Below, piece after piece: positions 1 through 9,956 of a stretch of DNA of 64,000 nt. Made by a program: the position numbers and the translations under genes. This DNA is from Metallyticus violacea. Lineage: Eukaryota; Arthropoda; Insecta; Mantodea; Metallyticidae. The notes under the pieces are model-generated. The model worked only from the letters and a program-made list of their open reading frames with translations. It searched no databases and was not told the DNA's origin. Position 1 is the stretch's first letter, and every line of letters starts with the position of its first letter. The stretch is from the NCBI GenBank assembly GCA_030762175.1, contig CM060843.1:32274001-32338000 (forward strand), written 5' to 3'.

Positions 1-422
1 TTAATTATTAAAAACATTTGTAATGCAAAAATTAGAAGCAAACAGACGATAATAACATACGTGATTCTATTCATTGTAAGTAATATATGTAACGCGTTTT
101 TTTTTTCAATTTGCCGATTTGTTATCATGAAAAAAACGGAATGATAATGCATGGAAATAAGGATTTTGATTCTATTAAAAACGCAATTTAACTACAAAAA
201 CTATTTTTCTCTTCATTTACCAAGTTTTGAATATTAAAATCATTTTAAAAGCAAAAGACAGTAGGAAAATAATGAAAATTATCAATTTTTTGTCATTCAT
301 CTGATTTAATATAGAAAACAATTAAGAAAATTAATGAGAATAACAATTTTGTACCTTTCACTGATGCGAAACTCTGAAACGTGTAGAAACGTGATTTTAC
401 TACACAAAACGCCTTTGGTTTG
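1..422. repeat. Left flanking repeat, partial unit (unrelated to the A/B satellite)
   Basis: This A+T-rich sequence has no similarity to the 137-bp monomers. It matches the right-hand flank in two parts: 1-78 matches 63,925-64,000 with essentially one 2-bp indel, and 168-422 matches 62,100-62,354 with about 17 mismatches. It is therefore part of one unit of the roughly 0.95-1.05 kb tandem repeat that flanks the array. It stops after TTTGGTTTG at about 422, where sequence matching the 3' half of a B monomer (GATAACTATTTCTC) begins. No ORF of note. Confidence 0.85.
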
Positions 423-1510
423 TGATAACTATTTCTCTTTCATTATTCTACTTTGATAGCCTTAGAAAAGCATAAAATGAAGAAAGATTCGCGAAAACAA
501 AACATATATTTCGAAGGTTGGAAACCTCATTAGAATCACCTTTTTTCTGTTCTTATTTGAGATAATTGGTTCTCTTTTATTTTTCTAGTTTGATAGCCTT
601 AGAAAAGCATATTATGCGGAAAAAACTGGAAAAGAAAAGATTACTTTTTGGAAGGTTGGAGACTTCAAAAGAATCGGTTTTTTTGCGTTTCAAATGGAGA
701 TAAGATTTCTCCTTCATTATTCTAGTTTAATAGCCTTAGAAAAGCATAAAATGAAGAAAGATTCCCGAAGAGATAAGTTTTATTTCGACGGTTGGAAACC
801 TCATTAGAATCAGTTTTTACCGTTTTTATTTGAAATAACTGGTTCTCTTTCATTTTTCTAATTTGATAGATTTGGTAAGGCATATTATGAAAAAAGAATC
901 TCGAAAAAAAAATTTTATTTCGAAGGTTGGAAACTTCAAAAGAATCGGGGTTTTTTTTTTTTGCGTTTCAAATGGAAATAACTATTTCTCCTTTGCTTCT
1001 AGTTTGATAACCATAGAAAAGCATAAAATGAAAAAATATTCGCGAATTGAAAAGATTTATTTCGATGGTTGGAAACCCCATTAGAATCACCTTTTTCCGT
1101 TCTTATTTGAGATAACTGGTTCTCTATCATTTTTCTAATTTGATAGCATTAGAAAAGCATATCATGCGGAAAAAATCTCGAACAGAAAAGATTTTTTTCG
1201 CAGGTTGTACACTTCACAAGAATCTCGTTTTTTTTTTTTTCCGTTTCAAATGCAGATAACTAAATCTCTTTCATTATTCTAGTTTGATAGTCTTATAAAA
1301 CCATAAAATAAGTAAAAGATTCGCGAAAACAAAAGATTTATTTCGATAGTTGGAAACCTCATTAGAATCATTATTTTTCCGTTCTTATATGAGATAACTG
1401 GTTCCCTTTCATTTTTCTAGTTTGATAGCCTCAGCAAAGCATATTATACGGAAAGAATCTCGAAAAGAAACAATTTATTTTCGAAGGTTGGAAACTTCAT
1501 AAGAATCGCG

Positions 1511-1537
1511 TTTTTTTTTTTTTTTTTTTTTTTTTTT
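1511..1537 (+). repeat. Poly-T tract (T27) in a B monomer
   Basis: An uninterrupted run of 27 T follows AATCGCG and precedes CCCTTTCAAATGG. It occupies the place of the T6-T7 run of ordinary B monomers. It is the longest run in the left edge zone. Confidence 0.9.
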
Positions 1538-2654
1538 CCCTTTCAAATGGAGATATTTGTTTCTCTAATATTATTCCAGTTTGATAGCCTTAGAAAAGTA
1601 TAAAATGAAGAAAGATTCGCGAATAGAAAAGATTTATTTCTAAGGTTGGAATCTGCATTAGAATCAATTTTTTGCGTTCTTATTTGACATAACTGGTTCT
1701 CTTTCATTTTTCTAGTTTGATATCCTTAGAAAAGCGTATTAGCGGAAAAAATTTCGAAAAGAAAAGATTTATTTCCGAAGGTTGGAAACTTCATAAGAAT
1801 CGCCCTTTTTTGAGTTTCAAACGGATATAACTATTTCTCTTTCATTATTCTAGTTTGATAGCCTTTGAAAAGCATAAAATGAAGAACGATTTACGAAAAA
1901 AAAAGATTTATTTCGATGGTTGGAAACCTCGTTAGAATCAATTTTTTCCGTTCTTATTTGAGATAATTGGTTCTCTTTCATTTTTCTAGTTTGATGGCCT
2001 TAGAAAACAATATTATGCGGAAAAAAACTCGAAAAGAAAAGGATTATTTTCGAAGGTTGGACACTTCAAAAGAATCGCTTTTTTGCGTTTTAAATGGAGA
2101 TAACTGCTTCTATTTGATTATTCTAGTTTGATATCCTTAGAAAAGCATAAAATGAAGAAAGATTCGCGAAAAAAAAGATTTATTTCAATGGTTGGAAACC
2201 TCATTAGACTCATTTTCTTCCCTTCTTATTTGAAGTAACTGCTTCTCTTTCATTTTTCTAGTTTGATAGCCTTAGTAAGGCATATTATGAGGAAAGAATC
2301 TGGAAAAGAAAAGATTTATTTTCAAAGGTTGGAAACTTCATAAGAATCGCCCTTTTTTGCGTTTCAAATAGAGATAACTCCTTTTCCTTCATTATTCTAC
2401 TTTGACAGGCTTAGAAAAGCATAAAATGAAGAAAGATTCGCGAAAAGAAAGGATTTATTTCGATGGTTGGAAACCTCATTAGAATCATTTTTTCCGTTCT
2501 TTTTTTAGATAATTGGATCTCTTTCATTTTTCTTGGTTGATAGCCTTAGAAAAGCATAAAATCAAAAACGATTCGCGAAAAGTAAAGTTTTATTTCGATG
2601 GTTGGACTCCTCATTAGAATCACATTTTGTCCGTACTTATTTGAGATAACTGGT

Positions 2655-2710
2655 TTTTTTTCATTTTTCTAGTTTGATGTAAGGCCATCAAACTAGAAAA
2701 ATGAAAAAAA
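2655..2710. repeat. Perfect 25-bp foldback inside the array
   Basis: Arms 2,655-2,679 and 2,686-2,710 are exact reverse complements, separated by the 6-nt loop TAAGGC. The left arm is normal monomer sequence (T-run, CATTTTTCTAGTTTGATG). The loop plus right arm is the reverse complement of the same sequence extended by the expected next bases GGCCTTA, after which the array resumes in register at AGCATAAAAGG. This is the only inverted satellite segment I found in the window. Confidence 0.93.
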
Positions 2711-5149
2711 GCATAAAAGGAAGAAAGATTCGCGAAAAAAAATGATTTATTTCGATGGTTTGAAACCTCATTAGAAGCACTTTTTTTGCGTTCTTATTTG
2801 AGAAATCTGGTTCTCTTTCATTTTTCTAGTTTGATAGCCTTATAAAAGCATATTATGCGGAAAAAATCTCGAAAAGAAAATTTTTTTTCGAATGTTGGAA
2901 ACTTCATAAGAATCGCCCTTTTTTGCGTTTCAATTGGAGATAACTATTTATCTTTCATTATTCTAGTTTGATAGCCTTAGAAAACCATAAAATGAAGAAA
3001 TATTCGCGAAAAGAAAGCATTTATTTCAATGGTTGGAAACCTCATTAGAGTCACTTTTTTTCCGTTCTTATTTGAGATAACTGTTTCTCTTTCATTTTTC
3101 TATTTTGATAGCATTAGAAAAGCATATCATGCGAAAAAATCCGGAAATAAAAAGGTTTATTTTCGAAGTTTGGACACTTCACAAGAATCGGGTTTTTTTT
3201 TTTTTTTTTTTTTTGCGTTTCAAATCGAGATAACTAATTCTCTTTCATTATTGTAGTTTGATAGACTTAGAAAAGCAAAAAAGGAATAAAACATTCGCGA
3301 AAACAAAAGATTTATTTCAATGGTTGGAAACTCCAATTGAATCACCCTTTTCCGTTCTTATTTGAAAAAACTGGTTCTCTTTCATTATTCTTGTTTGATA
3401 GCCTTAAAAAAGTATATTATGCGGAAAAAATCTGGAAATGAAAAGATTTATTTTCGAAGCTTGGAAACTTCATAAGAATCGCGCTTTTTTGCCTCTCAAA
3501 TGGAGATAATTATTTCTCTTTCATTATTCTAGTTTGTTAGCTCTAGAAAAGCATAATATGAAGGAACATTCGCGAAATGAAAAGATTTATATCGATGTTT
3601 GAAAACCTCATTAGCATCACTTTTTTCTGTTCTTATTTACGATAACTTGTTTTCTTTCATTCTTATAGTTTGATAGCCTTAGAAAAGCATACTATATTTT
3701 AAAAAATCTCGAAAAGAAAAGCTTTATTTTCGAAGGTTGGAAACTTCATAAGAATGGCTCTTCTTTTGCGATTCAAATGGAGATAACTATTTATCTTTCA
3801 TTATTCTAGTTTGATAGACTTAGAAAAGCATATTATGGGGAAAAAACTCGAAAAGATAAGATCTATTTTCGAAGGTTGGAGGCTTCAAAAGAATCGGGTT
3901 CTTTTCCGTTTCAAATGGTGATAGCTATTTCTCCTTCATTATTCAAGTTTGATAGCCTTAGAAAAGCATAAAACGAAGAAAGATTCGCGAAAAAAAATGA
4001 TTTATTTCGATGGTTTGAAACCTCATTAGAATCACTTTTTTCCCGTTCTTATTTGAGATACCTAGTTCTCTTTCATTTTCTAGTTTGATAAATTTAGAAA
4101 AGCATATTATGGTGAAAGAATCTCGAAAGGAAAAAATTTATATTCGAAAGTTGGTAGCTTCAAAAGATTCGCGTTTTTTTTTTCGTTTCAAATGGAGATA
4201 ACTATTTCTCCTTCATTATTCTAGTTTGATAGCCTTAGAAAACCATAAAATGAAGAAAGATTCGCGAAAAGAAAGTATTTATTTCGATGGTTGGAAACTT
4301 TATTTGAATCTTCTTTTTTTTTTCGTTCTTATTTGAGAAAACTCGGTCTCTTACATTTTTCTACTTTGATAGCCTTAGAAAAGCATATTAATCGGCAAGA
4401 ATCTCGAAAAGAAAAAAATTATTTTCGAAGGTTGTAAACTTCAAAAGAGTCGCCTTTTTTTCCTTTCTAATGGAGATAACTATTTCTCCTTCATTATTCT
4501 AGTTTGATAGCCTTAGAAAACCATAAAATGAAGAAAGATTTGCGAAAAGAAAAGAGATATTTCAATGGTTGGAAACCTCATTAGAATCACTTTTTTTTCT
4601 GTTCTTATTTGAGATAACTGTTTATCTTTCATTTTTCTAGTTTGATAGCCTTAGAAAAGCATATTATGTGGAAAGAATCTCGAAAAGAAAAAATTTATAT
4701 TTGAAGGTTGGAAACGTCAAAAGAAATGCGTTTTTTTTCCTTTCAAATGAAGATAAGTATTTCTCATTCATTATTCTAGTTTGATAGCCTTAGAAAACCA
4801 TAAAATGAAGAAAGGTTCGCGAAAACAAAAGAGATATTTCAATGGTTGGAAACCTCATTAGAATCACCTTTTTTCTGTTCTTATTTGAGATAACTGGTTA
4901 TCTTTCATTTTTCTAGTTTGATAGCCTTAGAAAAGCACATATTATGTGGAAAAAACTCGAAAAGAAAAGATTTATTTTCGAACGTTGTAGACTTCAAAGC
5001 ATCGGGTTTTTTCAAAAGGAGATAACTATTTTTCCTTCATAATTCTAGTTTGATAGCCTTAGAAAAGCATATTATGCGGAAAGAATCTGGAAAAAAAAAA
5101 AAAAAAAAATTGTTGGTTGGCAAATTCAAAAAATGGCGTTTTTTTTTTT

Positions 5150-5702
5150 TTTTTTTTTTGCGTTTCAAATGGAGATAACTATTTCTCCTTCAATATTCTA
5201 GTTTGGAAGCCTTAGAAAACCATAAAATGAAGAAAGATTCTCCAAAAAAAAAAAAAGATTTATTTCCATGGTTGGAAACTTCATTAGAATCACTTTTTTC
5301 CATTCTTTTTAGAGTAGGCTGGTTCTCTTTCATTTTTCTAGTTTGATAGCCTTAGAAAGCATATTATGTGGAAAGAATCTCGAAAAGAAAAATTTATTTT
5401 TTAAGTTTGGAAACTTCGTAAGAATCGGTTTTTTTTTTTTTTTTTTTTTTTGCGTTACAAATGGAGATAACTATTTCTCCTTCATTATTCTAGTTTGGTA
5501 GCCTTAGAAAACCATAAAATGAAGAAACATTCTCCAAAAAAAAAAAAGATTTATTTCGATGGTTGGAAACTTCATTAGAATCACTTTTTTCCATTCTTTT
5601 TAGAGATAGCTGGTTCTCTTTCATTTTTCTAGTTTGATAGCCTTAGAAAGCATATTATGTGGAAAGAATCTCGAAAAGAAAAATTTATTTTCGAAGGTGG
5701 GA
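5150..5702 (+). repeat. Local dimer duplication in the edge zone
   Basis: Segments of about 260 bp starting near 5,150 and 5,442 share private variants: GTTTGG-AGCC, GAAG-AA-ATTCTCC followed by an A-run, TTCCATTCTTTTTAGAG, and CATATTATGTGGAAAG. The spacing is 292 bp, slightly over one dimer because of the long T-runs (T21 at 5,139-5,159, T23 at 5,429-5,451). The copies separate near 5,700. An A19 run at 5,091-5,109 lies just upstream. Confidence 0.8.
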
Positions 5703-6334
5703 TAATTCAAAAGAATCGCGTTTTTTTGCGTTTCAAATGGAGACAACTATTTCTCCGTCATTATTCTAGTTTGATAGCCTTAGAAAAGCATAAAATGAAG
5801 AAAGATTCGCAAAAAGAAAAGATTTATTTGGATAGTTGGAAACTTCATTGGAATCATTTTTTTCCGTTCTTATTTGAGATAACTGGTTCTCCTTCATTTT
5901 TCTACTTTGATAGCCTTAGAAAAGCATATTTGCGTAAATAATCTCGAAAAGAAAAAAATTATTTTGGGAGGTTGGAATCTCGAAAAGAATCGCGTTTTTT
6001 TGCGTTTCAAATGAAGATAACTATTTCTCCTTCATTATTCTAGTTTGATAGCCTTAGAAATCCATAAAATGAAGAAAGATTCGCGAATAGAAAAGATTTA
6101 TTTCGATGGTTGGAAACCTCATTAGAATGACATTTTCCGTTCTTATTTGAAATAACTGGTTATCTTTCATTATTCTTGTTTGATAGCTGTAGAAAAGCAT
6201 AAAATGAAGAAAGATTCGCGAAAAGAAAAGATTTATTTCGATGGTTGCAAAATTCATTAGCATCACTTTTTTTCCGTTCTTATTTGAGATAATTGGTTCT
6301 CTTTCATTTTTCTAGTTTGATAACCTTAGAAAAG

Positions 6335-9300
6335 CATATTATGCGGAAAGGATCTCGAAAAGATAAAATTCATTTTCGAAAGTTGGATAATTCAAAAGAA
6401 TCGCGTTTGTATGCATTTCAAATGGAGATAACTATTTCTCATTCATTATTCTAGTTTGATAGGCTAAGAAAAGCATAAAATGAAGAAAGATTCGCGAAAA
6501 GAAAAGATTTATTTCGATGGTTGGAAACTTCATTAGAATCATTTTTTTTGCGTTCTTATTGGAGATAACTGGTTCTCTATCATTTTTTACTTTGATAGCC
6601 TTAGAAAAGCATATTATGCCGAAAGAATCTCGAAAAGAGTTATTGTTTTTTGAAGCTTGGCATCTTCAAAAGAATCGCGTTTTTTTGCGTATCAAATGGA
6701 GATAACTATTTCTCCTTCATTATTCTAGTTTGATAGCCTTAGAAAACCATAAAATGAAGAAAGATTCGCGAAAAGAAAAGATTTAATTCAATGGTTGGAA
6801 ATTTCATTAGAATCACTTTTAATCCGTTCTTATTTGAGATAACTGGTTCTCTTCCATTTTTCTAGTTTGATAGCCTTAGAAAAGCATATTATGCGGAAAG
6901 AATCTCGAAAAGAAAGATTTATTTTCGAAGGTTGGAAACTTCATAAGAATCATCCTTTTTTTTGCGTTTCAAATAGAGATAACTATTTCTGCTTCATTAT
7001 TCTAGTTTGATAGCCTTAGAAAACCATAAAATGAAGAAAGATTCGCGAAAAGAAAAGATTTAATTCAATGGTTGGAAATTTCATTAGAATCACTTTTAAT
7101 CCGTTCTTATTTGAGATAACTGTTTATCTTTCATTTTTCTAGTTTGATAGCCTTAGAAAAGCATATTATGCGGAAAGAATCTCGAAAAGAAAGATTTATT
7201 TTCGAAGGTTGGAAACTTCATAAGAATCGTCCTTTTTTTTGCGTTTCAAATGGAGATAACTATTTCTGCTTCATTATTCTAGTTTGATAGCGTTAGAAAA
7301 GCATAAAATGAAGAAAGATTCGCGAAAATAAAAGATTTATTTCGATGGTTGGAAACTTCAGTAGAATCAGTTTTTTTCCGTTCTTATTTGAAATAACTGG
7401 TTCTCTTCCATTTTTCTAGTTTGATACCCTTTAAAAAGCATATTATGTGGAGAGAATCTTGAAAAGGAAAAAATTATTTTCGATTTTGGAATCTTCAAAA
7501 GAATCCGGCTTTTTTGGGTTTCAAATGTAGATAATTATTTTTCCTTCATTATTCTAGTTTGATAATCTTAGAAAAGCATAAAATGAAGAAAGATTCCCGA
7601 GAAGGAAAGATTTATTTCGACGGTTGGAAACCTCATTAGAATCACCTTTTTCCGTTCTTATTTGCAATAAATGGTTCTATTTCATTATTCTTGTTTGATA
7701 GCTTTAGAAAAGCATGAAATGAAGTAAAATTTATTTCGAAGGTTTGCAAACTTCATTAGAATCACTTTTTTTCGTTCTTATTTGAGATAATCGGTTCTCT
7801 TTCATTTTTCTAGTTTGACAGCCTTAGAAAAGCATATTATGCAGAAAAAATCTGGAAATGAAAAGATTTATTTTCGAAGGTTGGAAACTTCATAAGAATC
7901 GCATTTTTTTTTTTTTTTTTATTTTTTGCCTTTCAAATTCTTATAACTGTTTCTCTTTCACTATTCTAGTTAGATAGCCTTAGAAAAGCATAAAATGAAG
8001 AAAGTCTCGCGAATAGAAATGATTTTTTTCGATGGTTGGATACCTCATTAGAATTTTTTTTCCCCCATTCTTATTTGAATTAACTGGTTCTCTTTCAATT
8101 TTCTACTTTGATAGCCTTAGAAAAGCATAAAATGAAGAAAGATTCGCGAAAATATAAGATTTATTTCGATGGTTGAAAACCTCATTAGAATCACTTTTTT
8201 TCCGTTCTTATTTGAGCTACCTGGTTCTCTTTCATTTTTGTAGTTTTAATAGCCTTAGAAAAGCATATTATGCGGTAAAAATCTCGAAAAGAAAAAAATT
8301 ATTTTCGAAGGTTGGAAACTTCAAAAGAAATGGGGTTTTTTGCGTTTCAAATAGAGATAACTATTTCTCCTTCATTATTCTAGTTCGATAGCCTTAAAGA
8401 GCATAAAATGAAGAAAGATTCCCGAAAAGAAAGGATTTATTTCGACGGTTGGAAACCTCATTAGAATTACCTGTTTTTTGTTCTTATTTGAAATAACTGG
8501 TTCTCTTTGATTATTCTAGTTTGATAACCTTAGAAAAGCATAAAATGAGCAAAGATTCGCGAAAAAAAATTATTTATTTCGATGGTTTGAAACCTCATTA
8601 GAATCACTTTTTTTTTTCCGTTCTTATTTGAGATAACTGGTTCTGTTTCATTTTTCTAGTTTGACAGGCTTAGAATAGCATATTTTTTCGAAAGAATCTC
8701 GAAAAGAAAAGAGTTTATTTCGAAGGTTGGAAACTTCAAAAGAATCGGGGTGTTTTACGTTTCAAATTTAAATAACTACTTCTCCTTCATTATTCTATTT
8801 TGATGGCCTTAGAAGAGCATACAATGTCGAAAGATTCGCGAAAAGAAGGCATATTATGAGGAAAGAATCTCGAAAAGAATAAATTTATTTTTGAACGTTG
8901 AAACTTCATAAGAATCGCCCTTTTTTGCGATTCAAATGGAGATAACTATTTCTCCTTCATTATTCTAGTTTGATAATCTTAGAAATGCATAAAATGAAGA
9001 AAGATTTGCGAAAAAAATGATTTATTACGATGGTTGGAAACTTCATTAGAATCACTTTTTTTCCGTTGTAAATTTAGATAACTGCTTCTCTTTTATTATT
9101 CTAGTTTGATAGCCTTAGAAAAGCATATTATGCGGAATCTCGAAAAGAAAAAAATTATTTTCGCAGGTTGGAAACTTCATAAGAATGGCCCTTTTTGCTA
9201 TTCAAATAGATATAACTATTTCTATTTCAAAATTCTAGTTTGATAGCCTTAGAAAAGCATAAAATGAAGAAAGATTCGCGGAAAAAAAGAGATATTTCAA

Positions 9301-9956
9301 TGGTAGGAAACCTCATTAGAATCACTTTACTCTGTTCTTATTTGAGATAACTGGTTCTCTTTCATTTTTCTAGTTTGATAGCCTTAGAAAAGCACATATA
9401 ATGTGGAAAAAACTCGAAAAGAAAAGATTTATTTTCGAATGTTGTAGACTTCAAAAGAAACGGGTTTATTTCAAACGGAGATAACTATTTTTCCTTCATT
9501 ATTCTAGTTTGATAGCCTTAGAAAAGCATATTATGCGGAAAAAATCTCGAAAAAAAAAAATATGTGTTTTCGGAGGTTGGAAACTTCAAAAGAATCGCGT
9601 TTTTTTTTTGTTTTGTTTTTTTTTGCGTGTCAAATGGAGATAACTATTTCTGCTTCATTATTTTAGGTTAATAGCCTTCGAAAAGCATAAAATGAAGAAA
9701 GATTCGCGAAAAGAAAAGATTTATTTCCATCGTTGGAAACTTCATTAGAATCACCTTTTTTCCGTTCTTATTGGAGATAACTGGTTCTCTTTCATTTTTC
9801 TAGTTTGATAGCCTTAGAAAAGCATATATTTGCGGAAAAAACTCGAAAAGAAAAGATTTATTTTCGAACGTTGTAGACTTCAAAAGAAACGGTTTTTTTT
9901 TCAAATGGAAATAACCATTTTTCCTTCATTATTCTAGTTTGATAGCCTTAGAAAAG
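6335..9956 (+). repeat. Higher-order unit alpha, copy 1 (~3.62 kb)
   Basis: It starts at a B monomer with GCGGAAAGGATCTCG and TTTGTATGCATTT, and runs to 9,956, where the same B monomer starts again. Diagnostic monomers in order: TCCGGCTTTTTTGGG (about 7,500), an A monomer missing about 20 bp including its TCGCGA box (about 7,712), TCTGGAAATG with a long T-run (about 7,850), GTCTCGCGAATAG (about 8,005), GCATATTTTTTCG (about 8,680), GCACATATAATGTGG (about 9,393), GCATATATTTGCGG (about 9,821). Compared with copy 2 it has one extra dimer (6,747-7,023 repeated at 7,024-7,300) and lacks about 548 bp (four monomers) after about 8,160. These account for the whole length difference of 271 bp. Confidence 0.9.
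9449..9465 (+). other. CENP-B-box-like motif in a B monomer (representative site)
   Basis: CTTCAAAAGAAACGGGT fits the published CENP-B box core NTTCGNNNNANNCGGGN at eight of nine fixed positions (A instead of G at position 5). The motif recurs in nearly every B monomer of the GAACGTTGTAGAC subtype, for example near 13,350, 15,455, 29,520, 39,830, 46,635 and 52,040. A related form, TTCAAAAGAATCGGG, occurs in others. I found no exact match, and the protein that would bind cannot be judged from this window. Confidence 0.4.

Larger units (their letters stand above)
423..6334 (+). repeat. Diverged left edge of the satellite array
   Basis: About 43 monomers with many private substitutions and indels and no long duplicated block. 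Alternation fails in places. Three A monomers follow one another at about 2,400-2,830, B follows B at about 3,828, and A follows A at about 6,060-6,250 (the latter with the variant linker AGCTGTAGAAAAGCAT). T-runs vary from 6 to 27. Higher divergence than in the interior is the usual state of satellite edges, where exchange is less effective. No gene is seen in this stretch. Confidence 0.8.

Noticed and set aside
2655..2710. Rho-independent terminator or transposon terminal inverted repeat
   Set aside because: The stem is A+T-rich and made of ordinary monomer sequence plus its reverse complement. There is no gene to terminate, no second end, and no transposase.
5657..5941. 94-codon open frame, the longest in the window, and about 45 others of 60-90 codons
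   Set aside because: All lie inside the satellite and give the same Lys/Phe/Ser-rich peptides at many sites. Stops and frame change with every T-run change, and none is longer than two monomers. They are chance frames of the repeat.
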